The position numbers and the translations under genes are program-made. This document shows positions 1 to 11,680 of a stretch of DNA of 27,566 bases, piece by piece. Under the pieces are notes generated by a model. That model made no database searches and had not been told where the DNA came from. It worked only from the letters and a program-made list of their open reading frames with translations. Position 1 is the stretch's first letter, and every line of letters begins with the position of its first letter. The stretch is from Oehlia diaphana (taxonomy: Eukaryota; Glomeromycota; Glomeromycetes; Glomerales; Glomeraceae), in contig QZLH01000165.1 in NCBI GenBank assembly GCA_003833135.1, forward strand, positions 131,960 to 159,525. Reading direction: 5' to 3'.

Positions 1-235
1 ATATGTATAAAAGGTTAATTGTTAACATATGCATGTTAATTGATATATGGAACAATATAATTTTAGACTTTTCTTTATATATAAAAGATTAATTGTTAAC
101 ATATGCATGTTGAAGCTTATATTGGTATATGGAACAGTAGAACTTTTAGACTTTTCTTTATATATAAAAGTTTAATATGCACGTTAAAGCTTATTTATTG
201 ATATATGGAACAGTAGAATTTTAGACTTTCTTTAT
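1..235. repeat. Tandem repeat, about 75-80 base unit, three copies
   Basis: Three successive copies share a TATAAAAG start, an ATTGTTAACATATGCATGTT block (shortened in the third copy), a TGATATATGGAACA block and a TTTTAGACTTTTCTTTATAT end. Copies begin near 6, 81 and 161 and differ by small indels. The array may continue left of the window. No coding frame runs through it. Confidence 0.75.
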
Positions 236-974
236 ATAAGCTTAAATATAAGTTTAAATTATTTGTTTATATAAACTTTTTGATCTTTCCCTATAGCTCA
301 AATAGATTTTTCTCAATCAATATATAAACTTTATCTTTATTTATCGATAAAAAAAAATATTTTTAAGATTGTTTTTCGAAAATTTATTTAAATTTAATTA
401 TTTAAAACGAGATTGCATATTTTATCGTTCTTTTCGTCTCTTTTTTAAAAAAACTAATGATGAGAGTAAGAAACTTAAAATTTTGGATGATTTCCGGCGA
501 ATATTTGCTATCTAGATAGTTGAATTATTTTTTTTTTAATTCTTCAGGTCTCTTAGCGATCGTATTCCTTATATTCGGCTGTAATTTTTCCAGGATCGTC
601 TGTACGAAAGGTGCAAATCATGATTATCGATTGATATCATGTGATTATGAACGAAAGTATTTATTTTTTCTATTTTAATTTGTTTCCTTTAACGAATGTT
701 TACTAATTGTTCTTTATTTTTTTCTTTTTTTAGAATACTTGCAATTTATTTAGAGTTAGGAATTTCGTTAAATATTTGTATGAAGTTTTGTTTATTAGTA
801 TTAATGTAGGGGTGTTAATGTGGGTTACTTCATAGGCTTGCTCACCAGCTGGCAGAGTGTATGAAATTTCTTTTAATTCACAAAGAAAGCCTTGCTAAAG
901 TTATCTTTAGCGTAGGTCTAGTAATACATTGCCTTAAATAAGCGTGGCTACGAGGTTTATGAAGCCCCAACTAT
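236..974. other. Intergenic, with a possible small spliced open frame
   Basis: The stretch is AT-rich. One part could be coding on the + strand. An open segment at 548-656 begins LAIVFLIFGC and ends at a GT. A second segment at 734-809 follows a T-rich tract ending in TTTTTTTAG and ends at a TAG stop. Joined across 657-733 the frame stays open and has cysteines after a hydrophobic start, as in a small secreted protein. No ATG connects to it in the correct phase, so it may be an exon of something lost or chance. A less AT-rich block at 800-965 (CACCAGCTGGCAGAG) is unidentified. Confidence 0.3.
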
Positions 975-1165
975 ATGTATCAATATATCTTATGTTTAAT
1001 ACACAATTTATTTATTGTAGAATTTTTATTATATCGATATATCTTACGTTTAATTACTATATTTATTATTTAAATTTATAGAATTTTTATTATATCGATA
1101 TATCTTATGTTTAATTACTATATTTGTTATTTAAATTTATAGAATTTTTATTATATATTTATTAT
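975..1165. repeat. 61-base tandem repeat, about three copies
   Basis: AATTTTTATTATATCGATAT recurs at 1021 and 1082, with a partial copy at 1143, giving an exact 61-base period. The copies at 1021 and 1082 are nearly identical, so the duplication is young. A weaker copy precedes at about 980. Confidence 0.8.
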
Positions 1166-1217
1166 AATGCATTTCATAATGTCTAAATTTTACAATGATT
1201 CGACTGATTCGTACTAG

Positions 1218-1292
1218 TACTATAATACATTTTAATAATACTATACATTTTAATTAATACTATACATTTTAATTAATACATTTTAATTTATT
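1218..1292. repeat. Short tandem repeat, about 19-base unit
   Basis: TACTATACATTTTAATTAA-type units occur back to back about three to four times. The remaining sequence from 1293 to 1596 is AT-rich and shows no gene. It includes an exact 11-base tandem, ATAGTCACATG twice, near 1541. Confidence 0.6.
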
Positions 1293-1596
1293 TTTGAATA
1301 TAATCATTAAAATTAAAAATGATTTATCGTCGCTATATAGAAGATATGAAGTGAAAAACTAGAATCTATATAATTCCATAATTTTTCTAAAAAAAATAAT
1401 TGTATTTTTCAATAATAAAAACATATTTATCAAAATTAAAAAATAATTAAAGTTTCATATTACCTCCATGTGGAAAATGTAAAGTAGTGAGGTAGAAACT
1501 GGACAGTCGAAACGAAAAAAATGCCACTAGCGATTGACTCTATAGTCACATGATAGTCACATGCCAGAAGTGTTATAGTTGCTAAATCCCAAAGAA

Positions 1597-4500
1597 AGTA
1601 AGCTTGGATACTTTTATAATAATGGTTTAGGTATAAAAGAAGATTTTAAAAAAAGCATTTTATTGGTATTAAAAAGCAGCAGATAATGGAAATAAATCTG
1701 CACAATATAATTTAGGATCAATATATGAATATGGAGATGGTATTGAAAAAAATGATATCAAAGCATTCAATTGGTATAAAAAATCAACTGAACAAGAACA
1801 TGATTATGCACAGTATAATTTAGCTACTTGTTATAGACTGAGATGGTATAGGTATAGAAAAAGATTTAGAAAAAGCATTTTATTGGTATCAAAAAGCAGC
1901 AGAAAATGGAAATAAACTTGCACAATATAATTTAGGAAAATGTTATCAATATAGGAAAGGTGTTGAAAAGGATGAAATTAAAGCATTTGAATTGTTTGAA
2001 AAATTGGCTGTACGAGAATATAGTGATGCACAAAATAGTTTAGGATTTTTTTATAGAAATGGTATAGGTGTAGAAAAAGATTTAGAAAAATCATTTTATT
2101 GGTATCAAAAAGCAGCAGAGAATGGAAATAAATTTACACAATATATTTTAGGAAAATGTTATCAATACGGAGATGGTGCTGAAAAGGATGAAATCAAAGC
2201 ATTTGAATTATTTGAAAAATCTGCTAAACAAGAATTTAGTGATGCACAAAATGATTTAGGATTTTTTTATAAAAATGGTATAGGCGTAAAAAAAGATTTA
2301 GAAAAATCATTTTATTGGTATAAAAAAGCAGCAGAAAATGAAAACAAATTTGCACAGTATAATTTAGGGTGATGTTACCAATATGGAAATGGTATTAAAA
2401 GGATGAAATTAAAGCATTTGTATGGTTTGAAAAATCTGCTAAACAAGAATTTAGTGACGCACAAAATAATTTAGGATTTTTTTATAAAAATGGTATAGGT
2501 ATTGAAAAAGATTTAGAAAAAGCATTTTATTGGTGTCAAAAGTCAGCAGAAAATGGAAATGATGTTGCACAAAATAATTAAGGAATTTTTTATGAAATCG
2601 GCATAAGTTTGGAGAAAGATTTAGAAAAAGCAATTTATTGGTATAAAAAATCAGCAGAAAATGGAAATAAAGATGCACAATATAGATTAGATAAATGCTA
2701 TAAATGTAAAGATAATATTAAAGAGATGAAAGTGGATTGCATGAATTATTGGTTAATCAGACAGATAATGATGCACAAAGTGAACCTAGATTTTCTTATA
2801 AAAGTGAAATAAATACAGAAAAAGGGTTGGAAAAAACAAATTATCAGTATCAAAAACCAGTGAAAGATGAAAACGAAGTTATACAACTCAATTCAAAAAT
2901 AAATGGTATTGAAAAGGATAAAATTAATAAATTTGGATTACATAAGAAATTAGCTGAACAAGAATATATCAGTGAAGCACAAAATAATTTAAATATCTGT
3001 TATGCAAAAAGTACAAATATAGAAGATTTAGAAAAAGTAAATTATCATCATCAAAAATCAGCTGATAATGAAAATAAAATTGAGCAATTTAATTTAAATA
3101 TAAATAATATTGAAAAGGATAAAATTAAAGAGTTTGAAGAATGGTATAAAAATTCAGATAAACAAGAATATATTAGTAGTGATGCACAAAATAGTTTTAG
3201 GTGTTTGTTTTGAAAATGGTATCATAAAGCAGCAGAAAATGGAAATAAAATTGCACAATATAATTTAGGATTATTATATAAAAATGGAGATGGTATTAAA
3301 ATGGATACATTTAAGGCATTCGAATGGTATAAAAAATCAGCCGAACAAGATTGTAATGAAGCACAAAATAGTTTAGGCATATTTTATGAAAATGGTGTAG
3401 GTACAGAAAGATTTAGAAAAAGCATTTTATTGATACCAAAAGGCAGCAGAAAATGGAAATAAATTTGCACAATACAATTTAGGCCTATATTATATAAATG
3501 GGAATATTAAGAAAAATGAAATTAAAGCGTGTGAATGGTTTAAAAAATCAACTGAACAAGATTATAGTGGTTCACAAAACAATCTAGGAATATTTTATGA
3601 AAAAGGTATAGGTATAGAAAAAAACATGGAAAAAGCATTTTATTGGTATCAAAAAGCAGCAGATAATGGAAATAAATTTGCACAATACAATTTAGGTCTA
3701 TATTATATAAATGGAAATGAAAAGGATGAGATTAAAGCATTTGAATGGTTCAAAAAATCAGCTGAACAAGAATATAATGATGCACAAAATAGTTTAGCTA
3801 TATTTTATGAAATGGCATAGGTATAGAGAAAGACTTAGAGAAAGCATTTTATTGGTATCAAAGGCAGCTAATAGTGGAAATAAAGTTGCACAATTTAATT
3901 TAGGATTTTTATATGAAATTGGAAATGGTATTGAAAAAGATGAATTGAAGCATTTAAATGGTTTGAAAAATCAGCTGAACAAGAATATAGTGATGCGCAA
4001 AATAGTTTAGGAATATTTTATAAAAATGATATTGGAATAGGAAAAGATTTAGAAAAAGCATTTTATTGGTATTAAAAAGCAGCTAAAAATGAAATAAATT
4101 TGCACAATATAATTTAGCACGATGTTATATAAAAGGAAAAGGTGTTGAAAAAGATGAAAATAAGTCATTTGAATGGTTTAAAAAATCAGCTGAACAAGGA
4201 TATAAGGAGGCACAATATAATTTAGAAATTTTTGATGAAAATGGTATTTGCATAGAAAAGGATTTAAAAAAAGCATTTTATTGGTATCAAAAAGCAGCAG
4301 AAAATGGAAATAAATTTGCTCAGTATTATTTAGGACAATGTTATGAACTTGAAATAGGTGTTAAAAAGGATGAAATCAAAGCATTTGAGTGGTACAATAA
4401 ATCAGCTGAACAAGAATATAGTGATGCACAAAATAGTTTAGGAATATTTTATGAAAATGGTATAAGTGTAGAGAAAGATTTAGAAAAAGCAGTTTGTTGG

Positions 4501-5297
4501 TATCAAAAAGCAACAGAAAATGGAAATAAATTTGCTCAATATAATTTGGGACAATGTTACCAATATGGAAATGGTACTAAAAAAGATGAAATTAAAGCAT
4601 TTGAGTGGTATATATATTCAGCTGAACAAGAATATAGTGATGCACAATATAGTTTAGGATTATTTTATAAAAATGGTATAGGTGTAGAAAAAGATTTAAA
4701 AGAAGCATTTTATTGGTATCAAAAAGCAGCAGAAAATGGAAATAAATTTGCACAACATAATTTAGGACGATGTTATCAATATGGAAATGGCATTGAAAAA
4801 GACGATATTAAAGCATTTGAGTGGTATAAAAAATCAGCTGAACAATAATATAGTGATGCACAAAATAGTTTGGGAATATTTTATAAAAATGGTATGGGTA
4901 CAGAAAAAGATTTAAAAGAAGCATTTTATTGGTATCAAAAAGCATCAGAAAATGGAAATATGCTAGCACAATATAATTTAGCACAATGTTATGAACATAA
5001 AATAGGTATTGAAAAAGATGAGATCAAGGCATTTGAATTGTATAAAAATCTGGCTGAACAAAAATTTAGCGAAGCGCAATATAGTTTAGGCATATTTTAT
5101 GAAAATGGTATAGGTGTAGAAAAGATTTCAAAAAAGCATTTTATTGGTATCAAAAAGCAGCAAAAAATGGAAGTTCACAAGCACAATATAATTTGGGACG
5201 ATGTTATCAATACGGAATAGGTATTGAAAAGGATGAAATTAAAGCATTTGAGTTGTATAAAAAATTAGCTGGACAAGATATGACTGATAATACATGA
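1597..5297 (+). pseudogene. Decayed Sel1-like repeat protein array
   Basis: About 17 copies of a roughly 216-base unit encode pairs of 36-residue Sel1-like repeats. The first repeat reads like [20 protein letters not shown] and the second like [20 protein letters not shown]. Sel1 repeats form alpha-alpha solenoids that bind partners; in Rhizophagus they often follow a kinase domain. Here the array is broken. There are nonsense codons at 1670 (TAA), 2370 (TGA), 2579 (TAA), 3431 (TGA), 4073 (TAA) and 4846 (TAA), and single or double base indels near 1655, 2395, 3190, 3410, 3810, 4093 and 5130. The longest intact pieces are 1992-2372, 2737-3213, 4546-4848 and 4870-5220. No start codon or N-terminal domain precedes it: the first recognisable repeat (GYFYNNGLG) begins abruptly at 1597, so the 5' end is missing. 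The last frame closes at a TGA at 5295-5297. Sequencing error could explain some indels but not the substitutions. Confidence 0.9.
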
Positions 5298-6149
5298 ATA
5301 GCTAGTTTTGATAGATAATTAAATTAAAGTCAAAGGTAAATAATTTTGTTTTATAAATCAATATATTATTAAATTATGTATTCAAGCCCGTGGGGCAAAA
5401 AAAATTAGAAATATTTGTTAATAACTTATGTTTTAGAACAGTTGTAATGATTATAAGGTATGCTAATAAGAAGGAAAATAAATGTGTAAAAATTTAAATC
5501 TGAGAGCTTTAGTCCCATAATTCGTTAATTTATTGATGATTTTGCATATTATTTTATTTGCCATAACTATCCATTTGTTACAGTTTTATCATTGCATTTG
5601 TTTTACCTGGCCAACAATGGTGGTAGCGATAGTGTATTATTATTCATCAAAAATTATTCAAGATTCTTATAATTTTGTTAATTAGATCAGATGGCTTTTA
5701 TTGAATTATTCTGATTTTATATTATGCCATTAATTTTCACTTGTTAGTTATAGTATAAGTGATACTATTATAAATCTTTCTCTTGGGCAATTAAGTCTGC
5801 ATGATATTATATAATGAATGTGATTATACTAAACCCAAAACTTTAATTCATACTGGTGTCAATGATATATAATACAAAAGTATTTAAAAGCTTTGAGATA
5901 TTTATATGAATTTAAGTTGAGAGTTTTGGCTAATATAAAAATGTTAAAATTAATAATAGACAATCTGATTTCATTTATATATTACTTCTTTGAAACTTTC
6001 AGAGATACTTACCATATTCATATTCACATTATTCGCTTGATTGTCAATTTGTTTTAGATTCAGAGCTCTTTTCAATTGGCAGCTATTTTCATTTGTTAAA
6101 TAATCCATTTTATCAATAAGTTATACTACCTCCAGAATAAGAAATGAGT
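5298..6149. other. Intergenic, nothing recognised
   Basis: AT-rich sequence after the Sel1 array. Both strands are full of stops and no repeat, hairpin or splice pattern stands out. Confidence 0.6.
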
Positions 6150-7336
6150 TACCAAATGTTTTTTACCTTATCCAAATACGTTTAAATAAATAAATAATCA
6201 AACAATCCACATACCAAATATTTGCCATTTATCCAGCAATAAAAATCATTTTAATAGAATATAACAATAATGACAAACAAACAAATAAAATCAAACCATA
6301 TCCTAGAATATTTTTGAATTCTAAATAAATTATCTAATTTGATAAAATTCACTTGTTCATTTCTTTGAGGTCCAAAATAACTCAGTCATAATTGATCTTT
6401 ATATTATCCAAGCCATATCTAATTTTATAATATTAATTATCCATTATTCTTCCATATACTGTATTTATCACTTGAAATCTATTAATCCATTGATTCATCT
6501 AATAACATCACTATCTTCACACTTTCCAATAATATTTTACATTTATCCAGTAATAAAAGAAAACAAATTAATGAAATACCTTATTAATCAAAAAAAATGA
6601 ATAAATAAAATAAATAAATCAAACCACAGCTTAGAATATCAAAATTGTTAATTTATCCCTTGCTTATCCAGATCAATGTAATAAACAATTCTAAAGATTC
6701 ATTCATTCGTCTCTTTAACAGGTAAAAAAATACTTAGTATACTAATATAACATTATCTATAGTTATCAAAATGAAAATTAATATTATCCATCCATTATTT
6801 CATATCCTTGTTTATCCAGTAATGTTATAATGATATTCTATATTTTTCGATCATGTTACTTCAATTATTTTCTTAACTGCTAGATGGTAAATATTTATAT
6901 ACTTAATATTAAAATTAACAGCAAATAAATCAAACCATATCCACATAGAATATTATATCTTCAAATAAATCAACAATTAACATATTTCGATTTACTGAAC
7001 ATACCCTGGTTGAAATCATATAGTTATCGTTTATCCAGATTTATAATAACTTCAAATAGTATTATCCATTACTAATTTCCACATAATTATTTTATGAAAA
7101 ATATTTCACATCCAAGATAATTAATCTTTTACTTTATCTAATGCTCCAATTCAGTAATAAATAAATAGATCACATGAAATTCAATTGCTTTGCCATATCC
7201 ATCTATTATTACATTTTTCTTTCCAAACAATTGTATATTCATCCTGTAATAAGAAAACTCAAATTAGTGAAGTATTGTTTTAGTAAAAAAAAAATAAGCA
7301 AATAAATAAAATTCAACTAATATCCTAGTAGAATTA

Positions 7337-7673
7337 TAGTGTTATTATCGGCCTGGTTCAGCCCGACTTGAAGCTAAAGTCAAGCCACGCTGATAAAAAG
7401 TTAAGCTGACGACGCTAAATATCTCGTGACATTACACAAAATTTCAAAAAAGGAAATTTATGTGCAGATTTTTTAATTCCGGCTGAAATTAGGATTTATA
7501 TACCATCGGCCCATCTGTCCTATCAGCCCTATCAGCCCGCTGCAACTTAAGTTGAACCAAGTCGTGACTTGAAATTTTTCAAACTGATTTGGCTTTAAGC
7601 TAGAAATCGAACCAAATTGACTCCAATGACCCGGTTCGGCCCAGTTCGGCTTGGCTTGGACTTAACAACACTA
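7337..7673. mobile_element. hAT-like MITE inserted in the repeat array
   Basis: A G+C-richer island of 337 bases has inverted ends: TAGTGTTATTA on the left, and TAGTGTTGTTAAG read inward from the right. Inside the ends are GGCCTGGTTCAGCCCG-type and AAGCCGAACTGGGCCG-type blocks. It is flanked by GTAGAATTA on the left and GTAGAATA on the right, an 8-base duplication with one extra T. TAGTGTTRTTA ends with 8-base duplications fit hAT elements. There is no transposase frame. It splits the fourth copy of the surrounding array. Confidence 0.7.
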
Positions 7674-7984
7674 GTAGAATATTATAATTTTTAATTTATC
7701 CAACAAAATTATTCAAATTATCCCTTCATATTTATAAATTTCATTGCCTTCTATTTTAGTATAATTCATCCATTGTTTTCCAAATAATTTTCATTCGTTC
7801 AACAAATAAAAAAAAATTAATGTAAGTAAAATATTATAAATAATGGAAAAATATAAACAAATAAAAATCAAAGCATTTAAGATTTATATTTTCAAATCAA
7901 TTATCAATTAATTCCAAAATAATAGTATTATTAACTAATTATTATATTTCTTCCATTGTATTTGTATTATCGTCCATTATTATC

Positions 7985-8095
7985 TACTGCCAATAATTAA
8001 TCTTTTCCAGTAATCCAGTATCATATAATTTTTCTTCTCCAGTATCATATAATTAATTAATCCTTTTCAGTATCAAATAATTAATTTTTCAGTTT
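7985..8095. repeat. Short local repeat of CCAGTATCATATAATTAAT type
   Basis: Three to four imperfect copies of a unit with (T)CCAGTATCATATAATT followed by a T- or A-rich run occur back to back inside the larger array. They look like a slippage expansion within one array copy. Confidence 0.55.
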
Positions 8096-8530
8096 AGCAC
8101 CCAAATTGTTCAAAATTTTAATACTATTTATTTATCTATTGTCTTTCACATTTTTATTCAATATCCAGATAAAGAAAACATGTTAGTAAAATGATTTATA
8201 ATAAGAAAGATCACAAAATTTTAAAAATCAAACCATATCCAAAGATTATTTCATCAAATGATTTTATCTAGTAACATATTAATAATCAAAAAAATTTTAC
8301 AATTATTTCTTCCAATATAATTTCTATATTCTTTCTTTGCATAATCCTCACATATATATTTAATTTGTGTTTTTCAATATATACGATCTCAATTATCAAC
8401 AATGGAAAAAGGAAAGAAAAGAAAAATATGTTAGTAAAATATTGCATTAATAAAAAAACGTGTAAGTGAAGTCAAACCATATTCAAGGATTTAATTCTTT
8501 ATAAGCAATCCATATGCATCTTTAAAATTA

Positions 8531-9779
8531 TTATTAACTCTAACTACATCCAATATCATAAATATCATTACCATGTTTGTATCAACTCTAGAGTTTTGTG
8601 AACAGTTTCATGTGAGAAAATGGTTATATTTCGTACAGAATATAGAAAAATATGTGTAATTGATATTACGTTTTGGTGGAAATAAGAAATTCGAGTGTTG
8701 GGTTCTACTATCAAGTATCAACAAAAGAGTAAAAATCAAGACTCTACCATGAATAGCTCAACTAGTTTCTAACTTATCACAGTTCTTCAGTTAAAAGATA
8801 AGAGAAGGTGAAATTGGAGTAAAGACAGAGAGAAAGAAAAGACCTAAAAAAAGAGAAAGCTGAAAAAAGAAAAAAGAAAGATGAAAGTGACTGAGAAAAA
8901 AAAGACTATTTTTATCCTTCGCGTCAGAATGATATACGCGTTATAATATAAATGATGCGACTAAGAATGAGTCATTGCTGTGATTGATATAACATATCAC
9001 AAACAAATGTTTAATTTCCTATTTAATAAATATTACTCGTGAGTGATAATATATTTTGGGTCAATAAGTTGTTATTGATACTCTTTTGCCTTATTTAATA
9101 TAAAATTTCCATACAAATATTTGAGGATATCTGATATATATATTACCCTATCAGTTACGTTATTACTGTAAAAACTAAAATCTCCATAAAAAATGAGCAT
9201 TTCACGGATCCATTTACGGAAAATGTAAATGATTCGATAATTTCCGTGATATAAGGTTTTTAATCCCGGAAATATGAGCCTTTTACGAAAAAAAAAGATG
9301 GAAAAAAGATGGATATAAAAATTTTGTATACAAATATGTCTAAATACATTGTGAGTTACCAATATTTACAGTATATACGTAATAAATACTCGGTATTTAT
9401 CAAAATGGGGTGCATTGTTCAATTTGATTCATACTTCCAACAACATTTCTAACACTTACAGTTGATATTTATAAGGAAAAAATAGCAAAAGATAGATTTT
9501 TACAAATACTACATAAGGTTTAAACCTCATAAACTTTATCCAAGAAATAATGATTTTAATTTTTCATGCCTAAACTGAAACTTTGGAATAAGTTGATGTT
9601 GATAGATACAATATATTTCGAAAATTATGAAAGGAAAATTTTAAGATATTTGGCATGACAGTTATAATACGAACCAATTTAAAATTGTTTTCTAAACTTA
9701 TTTATGAAAATAACTAATAATATGTAATACATAGCTATATCCAGTGATGTCATGAATGTTAAAAAGGTAAAAAAGTCAT
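8531..9779. other. Intergenic with a purine-rich tract
   Basis: From about 8795 to 8910 the + strand is almost pure A and G (GAGAAAG, AAAGAAAAGA runs). Its complement is a CT-rich stretch like those upstream of fungal transcription starts, so a minus-strand promoter is possible; no intact gene follows it. The rest (8911-9779) is AT-rich. A 96-codon minus-strand frame at 9072-9362 is phenylalanine- and isoleucine-rich and has no recognisable domain. Confidence 0.4.
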
Positions 9780-11080
9780 CCTGGCCTAATCTCATGTGAC
9801 TCAGATACTTTAAACAACATCACAATTTACTATTTCTGTATATTTTAACTTGCTATTACTATATACACACTTCAAGAAAGAATTTCAATTCATTAATATT
9901 AATTATTAGGAAATATCCAAATTGAATTTTTGTAAATTTTAGGAATAAATTTACCTAAATTTCTACCATTTTACCATGGTTTATCATCTTATAATGGTGT
10001 ACTAAAATAAATTAATTCAGTGCATGGTTCAAATATACTAATTACAATTCCGGGAAATCTTTAGGAATTTCTAAATGAATTAATGAGTGTAATTAAAGTG
10101 GAACTTGTTGAAATAATTGATCATCTTTACATTTAGTGTTAATGTATTTCAATATTAACTTAGTTAAAGTGTTGGAAGAAGACCGAATTAATTGAAATTA
10201 AAAGGATTTTTGATGTAGATGAAATATTATAATCATAATATTTAAAAACTTCAAGTTTCAAATTTTCTGCCCAAGAAATTAAATTATTATTTATTTTACA
10301 AATACGTACTTGCAAACTTTCACTTTGTGTTGATAATGAATTAAAAACAACATATTAATATCTACTGATAGCATTATTATAATTATTATATGAATTTAAT
10401 TTATTTTCTGATAATTAAATATGTTACAAATTTTTTTGCAAAGAAATAAATTGAGATAATGAATTTGCCTCATGAGAAGATCCTATTCTTTCATTATATA
10501 GTAAATTTAGATTACAAGTACTATTTGGAAGAGCTAAATAAAGACTCTTTTGTAATTTTCCATTTTATTCTACTTATATATTCATTATAAATACAATTTA
10601 ATTTTCTTTTAGATTAATTAATTTATGTATTAATTATCATCACTAAAAGTTAACAAGTTAATCATTTGCAAATGTAAAATCAAATGTTGTTAAATTATTA
10701 CAGTGTTTGCATAAATATTTCATAAAATATTTCATAATTAGATTTGAGTATAAGGAGATAACCATATTTCTTGATTATCAATTACAGTACTTTCTTTAAT
10801 AAAATATTATTAAATATAAATTTAAAGATTATACCACGAATAAAAGCAAATATAATTAAAGGTTGCTGAATTATATTAGGGTGAAGAATTTTTATTTAAA
10901 AAGGGAATATAGTATAATAACTTTTGTATATTAAAAGAATCTGAAATTAGAATTTGTTCAAATTTCAGATTTAAGAATGCGACTTAATAAAGTACGAATT
11001 AATTTATAATAAGTTGGATATTCTTCATAATAGTAGTTCCAATGAGATTTTAAATAAGCTAAAAGAATGGTATCGAGATT
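9780..11080 (-). pseudogene. Decayed F-box/leucine-rich-type protein
   Basis: Reading the minus strand, pieces of one protein appear in the correct order but in shifting frames. They are DNQEIWLSPYTQI (about 10790-10745), KYLCKHCNNLTTFDFTFAND (about 10720-10660), LPNSTCNLNLLYNER then SLSQFISLQKNL (about 10545-10430), VVFNSLSTQSESLQ (about 10355-10310), LISWAENLKLEVFKYY (about 10280-10235) and LKYTEIVNCDVV (about 9850-9810). This order and wording match the F-box-type substrate adaptors with leucine-rich tails that are greatly expanded in Rhizophagus (family knowledge). Stops and frameshifts separate every piece. The F-box itself, expected further right, was not found; the sequence there changes into a duplicated tail fragment and a Helitron end. 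It is not functional as it stands. Confidence 0.6.
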
Positions 11081-11160
11081 TTACACCAATGTCTTGAAAC
11101 TAATGTGCAGAAATGTATATCTTTAGTTATTTAATATTATAATTAATTATTTTATTTTCA

Positions 11161-11250
11161 TATAATCCAGCAATTCATCATGAACATAAAGAGTTTAATC
11201 AATATAATGATAGAGTTTCTGATTCAAATTTGTCAAATAATTTTAGATAG
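11161..11250 (+). pseudogene. C-terminal gene fragment ending at TAG
   Basis: A + strand frame from 11161 to the TAG at 11248-11250 reads YNPAIHHEHKEFNQYN and ends SDSNLSNNFR. The composition is that of Rhizophagus protein tails, and CCAG at 11167-11170 could be a 3' splice site. No upstream exon connects. A shifted second copy of the same bases lies at 11292-11334. It is probably a leftover exon of a lost gene. Confidence 0.3.
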
Positions 11251-11334
11251 TAACTAGTAGCTGTAGCCTGTTGCGTTGCAACAGGATTAATGAGTTTAAA
11301 TCAATGTAATGATAGAGTTTCTGATTCATATTTG
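11191..11334. repeat. 42-base direct duplication flanking a Helitron tip
   Basis: Copy 1 (11191-11232) and copy 2 (11292-11334) both start GAGTTTAA and contain TAATGATAGAGTTTCTGATT. They differ at a few positions and copy 2 has one extra A. The 59 bases between them hold the CTAG end and hairpin of a Helitron-like element. Confidence 0.75.
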
Positions 11335-11680
11335 GGTATATTAAATATTATATGATATTAGAAATTTATTATTTAAAACTGATCCATTCTTCCCAGTTCA
11401 TGACATTTTGTATTAATATACTATCCATCTATAAAATTTATAATTGTTTTTTGCTTTTTCCTGCAACGGGCTTGACTTTCTTTATTTAAGTTGTCAAGGT
11501 GTTTCACTAAACATTTCTTAAGAAGAGAAGCCATGTGAAATAATAATATTATATGTTATATTAATAAACAAATATTAGAAAGCATCTCTTATTTTAATTA
11601 CAAAATCATTAATTAAAAACAAAATTTTACTAAAAAAAATTCACTAAAAACGTTAAATAAAAAATTTTCGTGTGATCTTT

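Larger units (their letters stand above)
6150..8530. repeat. Degenerate long-period repeat array, about seven copies
   Basis: A composite unit recurs with spacing of roughly 250-400 bases. Its parts, in + strand order, are a TTTATCCAGTAATAAAA-like block (6230, 6545, 6815, 7238 as TTCATCCTGTAATAAG, 8155), an AATTAGTGAAGTATT / GTTAGTAAAAT block (7262, 7826, 8180, 8430), an AAATAAATAAAT-rich spacer, and TCAAACCATATCC (6291, 6619 diverged, 6930, 8228, 8472). On the minus strand the second block reads TTTTACTAAC, a classic branch site. The first reads TTATTACAG followed by GATGAATATAC at 7240, like a 3' splice site. The third reads GGATATGGTTTGA, a possible donor. It may be a decayed minus-strand gene with duplicated exon-intron units, or an old satellite. 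No frame is open across any unit. Confidence 0.5.

Noticed and set aside
1597..5297. RIP-like C-to-T decay of the Sel1 array
   Set aside because: Two stops are CAA to TAA, but others are TTA to TAA or GAA to TAA, and indels dominate, so there is no consistent signature.
6150..8530. CRISPR-like array
   Set aside because: The repeat parts are diverged, long and irregularly spaced, in a eukaryotic context.
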